Shown piece by piece: positions 19,601 through 26,842 of a DNA stretch of 29,238 bases (position 1 is the first letter of the stretch; every line of letters begins with the position of its first letter). The position numbers and the translations under genes are program-made. The notes under the pieces were generated by a model that was not told where the DNA came from, did not search any database, and saw nothing but the letters and a program-made list of their open reading frames with translations. The stretch is from Nemertoderma westbladi (Eukaryota; Xenacoelomorpha; Nemertodermatida; Nemertodermatidae), in contig JAUCBJ010003616.1 in NCBI GenBank assembly GCA_032718475.1, positions 1 to 29,238 of the forward strand, written 5' to 3'.

Positions 19601-20777
19601 CTTCTGTTGTAACAGGCTGTTTCAATTCCGTGTTCAGCTGCCCTACACCTTCCACTTTGGCGTTACCATCCGGGTTGATAGAGATAATACCCAGCAACTC
19701 GCTGTCTTTCAGCCCCAGCAGAGACTGCGTCTCCCCGGCAACCACGTACACTATAGTATGTATCTGGGCTCCACACGCTGCTGTCAACTGGCACTTGGTT
19801 CGTCCTATAATAGGAAGTTTCAACTTCGTACCGAACGGCGATAATTTTGTGTAGTTCTTCTTCAGTTTAATCCTGGATTCGCCTGTTTTGGTTTTTACCT
19901 TCGCCCAATCTGCCTCGCTAAGCAGAGTTTTATTGACCCCGCTGTCTATGAGGAGTTCCACTGTTGCCCGCTCCGAGGCTCTACCATGGTCCAACGCTAC
20001 CAGCCCGACCACCGCCCGTTGGCTGCCGCCTCCCTTTACCGCCCGGACACTCTCAGCCGGCTGCTCGGCGACCAACCCAACCGATTCGCTGTCGGTATCG
20101 CTCCCACACTCCTCGTCCAGCGCCAGAGTTCGCTCCCTCCGCGGTTTAACCTTCCGCTCCCCGGTGCAGGCTGTGGAATTCTTAAAATGACCCCACTTCC
20201 CACAAGCGAAACATTCAACCCTCTTCCCGGGACAACGTCCTTCCTCGTGTGTGGGGCGGGTGCAGGTGCGACAGGTGTACTCCTTGGATCTCCCACCGCT
20301 CGGTTTACCGGACCTTCCGGGATCCGCACGCAGCTGCCGGACCTGGTCCTCCAGCGCCGCTACTCGGGTATCTTCCCTCCTCGAGGCGTTCCCCCGGATC
20401 TCATCCACCTTCCGGGCTCCCTGTTCGAGCGCTAAACCGAACTTAATCGTGTCGTCGAAACTCAAGTCCTCCGCGATCACCTTCCGCTGGAGCTTCTTGT
20501 CGCCAGTTTGGTACAATATCGCGTCTCGCGCCGCCGCCCTCGCCCCGTATCCGGCCCAAACACACCGATCAGCTTGCTCCTTTACTTTGGGGAACCATTG
20601 CGCGAAATGCTGTCCTCCCTGGGGCATCTGCTGAAAGAGCTTAAACCGCGCGGTCGCCTGGTTCGTCTGCCGCTTTATACCCTCCTCCACCTTGGCTACC
20701 GCCGCCTCGAATGTGTCCTCCTGGTCGACGCCGCCCACGTGGTCGAGAAGATTCTTCATCTCGTCACCGCCGACCAA
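16629..20777 (-). CDS. gag-pol: Gag-Pol polyprotein of the LTR retrotransposon
   Basis: One uninterrupted frame of 1,382 codons runs from the ATG at 20777 to TAG at 16629. Numbering from that Met: gag remainder 1-165; a canonical CCHC knuckle (C169-x2-C-x4-H-x4-C182) and a second variant knuckle at 189-204 with x6 before the last Cys; aspartic protease LIDSG (275-279); reverse transcriptase about 430-690 with VDLNHAF (536-542) and the catalytic box QIKDD (596-600); RNase H about 750-880 (D755, E803, D828, D872); integrase zinc finger H986, H989, C1019, C1022; integrase core D1049, D1104, E1141; a DPEPYTV GPY/F-like module near 1258-1264. Gag and Pol are fused with no frameshift. The frame stays open upstream of 20777 to an amber codon at 20868-20870, so this Met is a conservative start, not necessarily the original one. 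Confidence 0.92.
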   Translation of the reverse strand: MVGGDEMKNLLDHVGGVDQEDTFEAAVAKVEEGIKRQTNQATARFKLFQQMPQGGQHFAQWFPKVKEQADRCVWAGYGARAAARDAILYQTGDKKLQRKVIAEDLSFDDTIKFGLALEQGARKVDEIRGNASRREDTRVAALEDQVRQLRADPGRSGKPSGGRSKEYTCRTCTRPTHEEGRCPGKRVECFACGKWGHFKNSTACTGERKVKPRRERTLALDEECGSDTDSESVGLVAEQPAESVRAVKGGGSQRAVVGLVALDHGRASERATVELLIDSGVNKTLLSEADWAKVKTKTGESRIKLKKNYTKLSPFGTKLKLPIIGRTKCQLTAACGAQIHTIVYVVAGETQSLLGLKDSELLGIISINPDGNAKVEGVGQLNTELKQPVTTEEMVSGGRTQAEIDRKIREILKGHEELFQGLGRANVEPVHIEVDKSIRPVQQKQRPIALQYKELFREHLEELKREGVISGPLPSSSARGWISNMVITHKSWSDKKIRVNLDTRPMAAAVKTSHFPIPTPKELRHNFLGSDRFSIVDLNHAFHQFEMDNESKDLFVFYTPWGLYRYNTLVMGVSSASSECHERIRLIVEGLEGIQQIKDDIVVHGVGEIHDERLEALLRRLGEYGLTLRKEKCQFGMPQVKWFGNIYSKQGMSADPAKVEDIRAWPRPKDKAGVKSFLQTVQFCQVFMRPQQDKDRGVGRTYSDVTKPLRCLTAKKVKFHWTVECEESFQELKGLLTSDQVLANFDPNRETRLYVDEGPAGVAATVAQKYMLPGMDHNVWRPVTHNSRAKTSAEMNYGKVDGESLGILSGVLANRMYLYGTKFTVVVDHEPLVSIYRSHSKSLPIRIAKHKAKLSGFDFDVVYEPGTTTPADYGSRNPPPMKHYRVEDRAQLGIEEDEDEAEIIVNRIEAVTDAVTLPILQQFTQKDEELQQLMVDIQRGKLRDELRTVGYKECFLELSSKGGILLRGERLLIPRKLRPDVLGAAHEGHPGRDSMLRQLRESVWWPGLTEDVKAYVESCSACAASVGRNSPPPMIERPTPSGPWVDCAADFKGPIAGKYYFHVLIDTYSRWPEVEIVSSTSFDKLRPALDRSFSLMGVPESITHDNGSPYQSTAWKEYAQEMGFKSKPCTPEHPEANGIAERFMGVLVKTVHAAIAEGKNPKVEVRRRMLNYRNTPHPSTGKTPSELIMGRTIRTRIPTLINPPQGKAHQEARSRDQETRAVRKELRDKKKRAKDVTITPGDKILIKQGKTTIKPPFDPEPYTVTGVKGTQVTAQRGGKTRVRNKAKCKLLRSRPAHLNRFPNRHEQEGGVSSDEEDYLDLKIADQPSPEPGTGSGGHGESEAPVRAEPQEMVFGRQERTRKKPNWFDPSKAGPQHGRRKGT

Positions 20778-20978
20778 CCGAAGCGTCGCCTTGGCCTTCT
20801 TACAGCCCGGGCAATCGGCTCCATGTCCCTCATCGTGGACTCCGTCAGCCTCCGTCGCGGTGAGAAACTACTGGAAATTCGAGATGTACTTTGTGTAGTC
20901 CTGGAACAATTGCTCCGGGTCGCCTGGGTTCTTTATCACAAAAGGGGCGGGTTTGAGCATCAACATCATCTCCGCCAT
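20778..20978 (-). pseudogene. Gag N-terminal segment interrupted by an in-frame amber codon
   Basis: In the gag-pol frame an ATG at 20978 opens a 36-codon stretch (starting MAEMMLMLKP) that reads like a gag N-terminus and stops at TAG, 20868-20870. The same frame then continues without stop into the 1,382-codon polyprotein, passing a CPGC pair near 20820. The ATG lies 56 nt downstream of the primer-binding site, where a gag start is expected. Either this copy has a point nonsense mutation, or the TAG is read through, or translation restarts downstream. Because the LTRs are identical, the change would be recent. Confidence 0.7.
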
Positions 20979-21034
20979 CGTATCCAAGTCAGGCTTTATC
21001 AGAATATCAATATTATATTGGGTTCTATTCACGA

Positions 21035-21044
21035 CTCGTCGCCA
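21035..21044 (-). promoter_or_regulatory. Primer-binding site (tRNA-Ser-like)
   Basis: Directly after the 5' LTR the element strand reads TGGCGACGAG. Its complement CTCGTCGCCA equals, as I recall it, the 3' end of animal tRNA-Ser(GCU) including CCA. Position and the leading TGG are standard for reverse-transcription priming. The tRNA identity rests on 10 nt and on memory of that tRNA. Confidence 0.65.
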
Positions 21045-21268
21045 TATAAAAGCTATGATATCCGAATAAAATCAGTTTCTTAGTTCAATAGAATTAAACC
21101 GAAAGCCTGACTCTAACATAATAATTAGGGTACCGGTATGTTCCTATAACAGTATATTTATATCTGTCACAATAATTAGGGTACCGGTATGTTCCTATAA
21201 CAGTATGTTTATATATGTCCCTTAGGGTACCGGTATGTTCCTATAACAGTATGTTTATATCTGTCACA
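21045..21268 (-). repeat. 5' LTR
   Basis: Identical to 16389-16612 by eye over 224 bp. On the element strand it should hold the promoter. ATATAAAC words occur near its start and again in the triplicated module, giving several TATA-like candidates. No AATAAA was found on the element strand. Transcription would run antisense to the kinase gene. Confidence 0.9.
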
Positions 21269-23037
21269 ATCTCCCAGGTTCCCTCCCCTATATCCCCCAG
21301 GTTCCCTCCCGTATATCTCCCAGGTTCCCTCCCCTATATCTCCCCTATATCTCCCAGGTTCCCTCCCCTATATCTCCCAGGTTCCCTCCCCTATATCTCC
21401 CAGGTTCCCTCCCCTATATCCCCCAGGTTCCCTCCCGTATATCTCCCAGGTTCCCTCAGCTATATCTCCCAGGTTCCCTCCCCTATATCTCCCAGGTTCC
21501 CTCCCCTATATCTCCCAGGTTCCCTCCCCTATATCTCCCAGGTTCCCTCCCCTATATCTCCCAGGTTCCCTCCCCTATATCCCCCAGGTTCCCTCCCGTA
21601 TATCTCCCAGGTTCCCTCCCCTATATCTCCCAGGTTCCCTCCCCTATATCTCCCCTATATCTCCCAGGTTCCCTCCCCTATATCTCCCAGGTTCCCTCCC
21701 CTATATCTCCCAGGTTCCCTCCCCTATATCCCCCAGGTTCCCTCCCGTATATCTCCCAGGTTCCCTCAGCTATATCTCCCAGGTTCCCTCCCCTATATCT
21801 CCCAGGTTCCCTCCCCTATATCTCCCAGGTTCCCTCCCCTATATCTCCCAGGTTCCCTCCCCTATATCTCCCAGGTTCCCTCCCCTATATCTCCCAGGTT
21901 CCCTCCCCTATATCTCCCAGGTTCCCTCCCCTATATCTCCCAGGTTCCCTCCCCTATATCTCCCAGGTTCCCTCCCCTATATCTCCCAGGTTCCCTCCCC
22001 TATATCACCCAGGTTCCCTCCCGTATATCTCCCAGGTTCCCTCCCCTATATCTCCCAGGTTCCCTCCCCTATATCTCCCAGGTTCCCTCCCCTATATCAC
22101 CCAGGTTCCCTCCCCTATATCTCCCAGGTTCCCTCCCCTATATCACCCAGGTTCCCTCCCGTATATCTCCCAGGTTCCCTCCCCTATATCTCCCCTATAT
22201 CTCCCAGGTTCCCTCCCCTATATCTCCCCTATATCTCCCAGGTTCCCTCCCCTATATCTCCCAGGTTCCCTCCCCTATATCTCCCAGGTTCCCTCCCCTA
22301 TATCTCCCAGGTTCCCTCCCCTATATCTCCCAGGTTCCCTCCCCTATATCTCCCAGGTTCCCTCCCCTATATCTCCCAGGTTCCCTCCCCTATATCACCC
22401 AGGTTCCCTCCCGTATATCTCCCAGGTTCCCTCCCCTATATCTCCCAGGTTCCCTCCCCTATATCTCCCAGGTTCCCTCCCCTATATCACCCAGGTTCCC
22501 TCCCCTATATCTCCCAGGTTCCCTCCCCTATATCACCCAGGTTCCCTCCCGTATATCTCCCAGGTTCCCTCCCCTATATCTCCCCTATATCTCCCAGGTT
22601 CCCTCCCCTATATCTCCCCTATATCTCCCAGGTTCCCTCCCCTATATCTCCCAGGTCCCCTCCCCTATATCTCCCCTATATCTCCCAGGTTCCCTCCCCT
22701 ATATTTCCCAGGTTCCCTCCCCTATATCTCCCAGGTTCCCTCCCCTATATCTCTCAGGTTCCCTCCCCTATATCTCCCAGGTTACCTCCCCTATATCTCA
22801 CAGGTTTCCTCCCCTATATCTCCCAGGTTCCCTCCCCGTATATCTCCCAGGTTCCCTCCCCTATATCTCCCAGGTTCCCTCCCCTATATCTCCCAGGTTC
22901 CCTCCCCTATATCCCCCAGGTTCCCTCCCCGTATATCTCCCAGGTTCCCTCCCCTAAATCTCCCAGGTTCCCTCCCCTATATCTCCCAGGTTCCCTCCCC
23001 TATATCTCCCCTATATCTCACAGGTTCCCTCCCCTAT
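21269..23037 (+). repeat. Giant 23-bp minisatellite, right block (~75 units), reaching into the exon
   Basis: This continues the same 23-bp array beyond the retrotransposon, starting with the right ATCTC duplication (21269-21273). It contains truncated units and repeated higher-order blocks with CACCC and CCGTAT variants (for example 22005-22200 and 22390-22560). The last unit passes without a break through the acceptor CTCACAG (23017-23023) and matches the consensus for the first 14 nt of the kinase exon (GTTCCCTCCCCTAT, 23024-23037) before diverging. Confidence 0.95.
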
Positions 23038-23220
23038 CCAAAGCTCTCTGCCGAGGAGGTTATGCTTCGTCTGAACGAGGGATACCGAATGGAACGTCCG
23101 TCCCACGTTTACAGTGAGTTTTACGATCTATTGCGATGGTGTTGGCACGAGGACCCTCAAGTTAGACCCAACTTCGATACAATCAGCTCTCGTATGGAAA
23201 ACCTTATATGTAAACCCGAG
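23024..23220 (+). CDS. Tyrosine kinase, C-lobe exon (subdomains X-XI)
   Basis: This 197-bp exon starts with two bases completing a split Gly codon, then 65 codons. It continues the domain from 7253-7499: PYP (residues 3-5), EEVMLRLNEGYRMERP (10-25), then DLLRWCWHEDPQVRPNF (34-50) with the CW..DP..RP.F signature of subdomain XI, whose Arg is structural. The acceptor CTCACAG ends at 23023; the donor is CCCGAG|GTAATC, so the next intron is phase 0. The first 14 coding bases are the same sequence as the intron minisatellite unit, yet they encode the usual (G)SLPY. No stop is present and the kinase fold is completed here. The C-terminal tail and 3'UTR lie in exons not recognised in this window. 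Confidence 0.9.
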
Positions 23221-23739
23221 GTAATCATTTCTTCATTAATTAACATCGATTTTTATTATATTTTTACCATCTTTAAGTTATAGTTTAGGGAAATATAAAA
23301 GTGTTATATTTTCTCAGGCAAGTTTGTTGTTGGAAGTCGATCTCTTTCAATATTGTTATTTTACCGTTGCTGAGGCCAATTCATTATTTTTTGATAAAAA
23401 GTGCTAACAATTTTTATTGTTTTTATGTATTAAATGTGTCTGAATTCACATGTCAGTAATATGTTACGGGATTATCCCTGCACTTCGGATAACCAAAAAC
23501 CAATATATATCCTTAATAATAGTTGATAGTTGTATAACGGCATTAATTATCACCCTACAAAGGTCAGGTTAACAAAAATTAAGGCCCAGCGGCCAAACCA
23601 AATTGAAGTCACCTGGTAGCACAATTTACCATACCATACAGTAAAATGTATTGTGCTTATATTGCTTGACCACATGACCAGTGTATGTATAGGATGTATC
23701 GGGGAGACCCTTTGTCATCCCCAGTTATTGTGTCGTTAG
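23221..23739. other. Intronic or non-coding stretch
   Basis: This starts with a consensus donor after the kinase exon and is AT-rich. No further exon with a recognisable kinase-tail or SH2/SAM-type motif was seen, and no RNA gene. Confidence 0.45.
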
Positions 23740-24033
23740 CTACATAACTCAAACTCCAACTCAAACAAAGAGGTGGTTCTTATCGCGCACAAATGATATC
23801 TTGAGGAGCAACACGCACTAGGTATCACCTGGAATCGGCTCACAGACAATCTAGAATACGAATTCCTACACTCAGACGCAGACATCCACACGAAACGAGC
23901 GTACGTGTCGTACATAACAAGAATATACGACCCATTCGGACTTGTGGCACCTATAACTATTGAGAACAACTATTGGAAAACATGGAAAACAACTCTTGAG
24001 AGAACTATACAAGTTCTGAAGTGGATGGGATAA
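23740..24033 (+). pseudogene. BEL/Pao retrotransposon pol fragment
   Basis: One frame reads SNKEVVLIAHK, a TGA stop (23794-23796), then YLEEQHALGITWNRL, then TKRAYVSYITRIYDPFGLVAP, and ends at TAA (24031-24033). The LGI.W...D.L and TKR..(V/L)S.I..(I/Y)YDP.G...P pattern is the conserved stretch after the RT catalytic core in BEL/Pao elements. Neither LTRs nor the RT, RNase H or integrase catalytic motifs are present, so this is a short decayed remnant. Small ORFs on the opposite strand are shadows of it. Confidence 0.8.
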
Positions 24034-24640
24034 ACCGATTACAGACGACACTAACACTATGCAGCATAGGAAAGATCACAATGCTGCGGGTTTATTTTCA
24101 GGAAGGTGATACTGTATGTCAAACATAGAACTATGTATTTTCAGACGTCTCACTCCAGGTGCATGAAGCCCCACTGTATTTAGTTAATCCTACAGACTTA
24201 ATATACCACAGCTCTTCTTGGTATAAGATAAGAAAGCTGGTAGCCTACTTCCAAGCATTCAGATTATTCTTAAAAGGAAAGAAAGATAATAATACTTTCT
24301 TTTATTTCCATAACTCAAATGCAAAGCATATACTCAAAGCAAAGATAGCTTTCTTTGAATGCTTTAAGTCAAATGGTTATGCATAAACGTCACACGTGTG
24401 TAATGGTCACACAATCAGCTATATCTTAAAATTAAATGGTTTATATTAGCTGAAGTTATGATTTTTTAGAAAAGCCATGGCAAAGGCTTGCTAAATAATC
24501 CCATTAATAAGAGTTATACGACGTACCTTTACATCTTCCACCCTTTAAAGTATGTATGTCATGTGTGTGGGGCGAGCCACGAAGTTGGCGGAGCCTTAGC
24601 GAATTGACACTGTTAGGGGGTGGGTCAATTTATGCAAATA
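24034..24640. other. Non-coding stretch, no gene recognised
   Basis: No domain or RNA gene was recognised. An 8-bp inverted repeat AAAGAAAG / CTTTCTTT lies near 24282-24305. The 75-codon ORF at 24159-24386 has no known motif. The sequence turns less AT-rich before the microsatellite. Confidence 0.4.
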
Positions 24641-24702
24641 GTTGTCGTCGTCGTCGTCGTCGTTGTCGTCATCGTCGTCGTCGTCGTTGTCGTCGTCGTC
24701 GT
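24641..24702. repeat. (GTC)n trinucleotide microsatellite
   Basis: About 20 GTC triplets with a few GTT/ATC interruptions. The same GTTGTCGTCGTTA motif also joins successive units of the 315-bp repeat that follows (25007-25020, 25322-25334). The microsatellite therefore probably expanded from the junction of that repeat unit. Confidence 0.9.
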
Positions 24703-25390
24703 TACGATTTTGACATGCTAATAACTTTGTCGGATTTAAAGCTGCCAAGTTGAAAATTTGTAGGTATCAATATGAGCAAAAGTTGAGATTTTTGAGAGAC
24801 TTTCAGACACCATCAGTGCAATGGTCTCCCGCTAGAGGGCCACATGTCTAAACATTAAATGCCCTCCCATTTCTTTGCTTTTAATCCGTTTAAGCTGAAA
24901 CTTGGCAGATATGTATTAGACCATTAGCTGTGACTTTCAAAGGAGGCGAATCCATCTGCAGTTCTCCAGTCTGCCGCTAGAGGGCCAAAGGTCTGAAAGT
25001 GAAATCGTTGTCGTCGTTACGATTTTGACATGCTAATAACTTTGACGGATTTAAAGCTGCCAAGTTGAAAATTTCTAGGTATCAATATGAGCTAAAGTTG
25101 AGATTTTTGAGAGACTTTCAGACACCATCAGTGCAATGGTCTCCCGCTAGAGGGCCACATGTCTAAACATTAAATGCCCTCCCATTTCTTTGCTTTTAAT
25201 CCGTTTAAGCTGAAACTTGGCAGATATGTATTAGACCATTAGCTGTGACTTTCAAAGGAGGCGAATCCATCTGCAGTTCTCCAGTCTGCCGCTAGAGGGC
25301 CAAATGTCTGAAAGTGAAATCGTTGTCGTCGTTATGATATTGACATGCTTATAACTTTGTCGAATTTAAAGCTGCCAAGTTGAAAATTTG
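24701..25390 (+). repeat. 315-bp tandem repeat (2.2 units) plus decayed relatives to ~25750
   Basis: Units begin at 24701, 25016 and 25331 with GTTACGATTTTGACATGC or a variant. The first two are nearly identical and the third breaks off after about 60 bp. Each full unit holds two copies of CCGCTAGAGGGC (24829, 24974, 25144, 25289). From 25391 to about 25750 diverged pieces of the same unit continue, with decayed cores near 25419, 25570 and 25727 and a 22-G run at 25532-25553. The core resembles a CTCF-type binding site. Confidence 0.85.
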
Positions 25391-25531
25391 TTTTGTTGAA
25401 AATCAGTTCAACAGTCACCCGCTATAGGACTACTTTATGCCTGAAAGTGAATAGATTCTCCCGTCTCATTGATTTTAATCAGTTTAAGCTGAATCTTGCC
25501 ATATATTCTGGACCACATGCTGCGTCTTTGT

Positions 25532-25553
25532 GGGGGGGGGGGGGGGGGGGGGG
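25532..25553. repeat. Poly-G homopolymer
   Basis: 22 consecutive G lie inside the decayed part of the 315-bp repeat region, after GTCTTTGT. A related piece at about 25678-25690 has only GTCTTTGTGGGG at the same place, so the run is an expansion of a short G stretch. Confidence 0.9.
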
Positions 25554-25753
25554 AGATTTAATCGGTCTGCCGCTATACGACAAAATTTCTGAAAGTGAGA
25601 TCCGTCTCTCATTTCGTTATCCGTTATTCAAGATGAAACTTGGCCGATGTACGTATGTACTATTCATCCATAGGCTGTGTCTTTGTGGGGCTGGAGACCC
25701 TAATCCATCTTCAGTTCTCATTATACCGCTAGAGTCAGAAATGTCTGAATAGA

Positions 25754-26532
25754 AATGAAAGAGGTAAAAAGTGATTAGGCGAAATCTGCTTAAAATTTGC
25801 TAATACAGTAATACTTTCGAATTAGTACTTAAATTAAATTTAAGTCACGTGCTGCGCGAAGGCCCCACTTCGTGTAATTAATATCATGTGTGTAATTTTT
25901 CGAATATTTGCGTTATGGTACGGTAGGAAAGCTACAGTACGTTCAGTCTACAGTGTATTAGGCCCAAACTCACAAAAAGTGGCCAAAAACGTTTCCCACA
26001 CGATTCGACTTAATTTTAGAATGAATTTTTTTTTGGAACCAAGTAAAGTTATATATATTTTTGAAGATAATTTTATGGTCCAACAGATGCACAAAAAATC
26101 ATACTGCCACTCCGACTTTGAAAGATTTTACAGACCTTTTAGTACTAAAAAATGCAGGTTTTTCAATTGTCCAAAAAAGTTCATTGCATTGTGGGGGATG
26201 TATTTTGACATCTACTGGGTGTATTTCAACAAGTTATAGCTCATTTTAAAGCTAAATAATAGAGGAATGCAATGGAATAACTCCCAAATTGTTTTATTGA
26301 TATCATATTTAAATAAAACAATAGATAATATACCCCTATTTTTGACAATTACTTGTCCCAAACGGTAACACCTGAATTCACCAAAAGGATTTTATTGGGA
26401 TTCTATAAACTAAATTCTTATTTGAAAGGAAAATCTTCAAGAAGTGGAATGTTCCAGATTTTACGAAAAAATACTAAACACAACCAGAGATATGGCTGGT
26501 TTTATACGTGCGAGTCGATTATGTCAATTAGG
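25754..26532. other. Non-coding AT-rich stretch, no gene recognised
   Basis: A 117-codon ORF (25886-26239) overlaps a second-frame ORF and shows no domain or compositional sign of coding. It is not called. TGTCCCAAACGGTAACACC at 26354-26372 is an early member of the word cluster that follows. Confidence 0.4.
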
Positions 26533-26842
26533 ATTGTCCCATGTGTAACACCAAGTGCACTGCTTTACCATGCTCTAGAATCAGTTCTAACAAACTTGAC
26601 ATGAAGATTCAAATATCAGAAGATAGCCAAGTTCTTGGTCTTTTGCGTGAGTAATCATTTGTGGCAACAATTGACTATGGAATAGACTTTAGTTGCTTTT
26701 ACATTTATCAGCATGAGCTTTGTCCCACCTGTAACAAAAGCCTGTAACACAAAAAATCGTTACAGGGCGGGACGTCCCACATGTAACATGTAAATCGAAT
26801 AATTTTGGGCTACAGAGTAAGACATGTCTCACCTGTAACACT
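26533..26842. repeat. Cluster of TGTCCCAC-CTGTAAC words
   Basis: Related words recur: TGTCCCATGTGTAACACC (26536), TGTCCCACCTGTAACA (26721), CTGTAACAC (26742), CGTTACAG (26759, complement), GTCCCACATGTAACATG (26774) and TGTCTCACCTGTAACAC (26825). A complement, GTTACATGGTGGGACA, is at 29193-29208. This is the CTGTAAC word of 4620-4757 and 5851-6016, now coupled to TGTCCCAC. Confidence 0.65.

Larger units (their letters stand above)
16389..21268 (-). mobile_element. Ty3/gypsy-type LTR retrotransposon, complete, 4.88 kb
   Basis: Two identical 224-bp direct LTRs bound one gag-pol frame read on the - strand. Order on that strand is 5' LTR, primer-binding site, gag, protease, RT, RNase H, integrase, purine tract, 3' LTR. 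RT-RNase H before integrase defines the Ty3/gypsy (Metaviridae) arrangement. The insertion is inside the kinase-intron minisatellite, antisense to the host gene, with ATCTC duplicated. Identical LTRs indicate a recent insertion. An in-frame amber codon near the gag start is the only coding defect seen. Relatives are likely the animal clade whose RT box reads I-x-D-D rather than Y-x-D-D. No envelope-like ORF is present. Confidence 0.93.
7500..23023 (+). other. Kinase-gene intron (~15.5 kb), GT...AG
   Basis: The donor is GTTAGT at 7500 and the acceptor is CTCACAG ending at 23023. Joining CTG-G to GT-TCC gives VTLGSLPYPKL, the same spacing as VTLGGTPYP in typical tyrosine kinases, so the pairing is secure. 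Only about 260 bp at the 5' end (7500-7760) are unique. The rest is a 23-bp minisatellite split by a 4.9-kb LTR retrotransposon. Without array and transposon the intron would be only about 0.3 kb. The branch point must lie inside the array, because the array abuts the exon. Confidence 0.85.

Noticed and set aside
16631-21083. Many plus-strand ORFs of 60-230 codons across the retrotransposon
   Set aside because: They are antisense shadows of the gag-pol frame; none shows a domain.
21215-22957. 580-codon proline-rich ORF starting inside the LTR
   Set aside because: It starts in the retrotransposon LTR and runs into the right block of the same minisatellite. It is a shadow of the repeat.
23736-24057. 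Minus-strand ORFs of 77 and 61 codons
   Set aside because: They are antisense to the BEL/Pao pol fragment, whose plus-strand frame has clear motif matches.
25886-26239. 117-codon ORF
   Set aside because: It has no recognisable domain, overlaps a second-frame ORF, and lies in AT-rich sequence where chance ORFs of this size occur.
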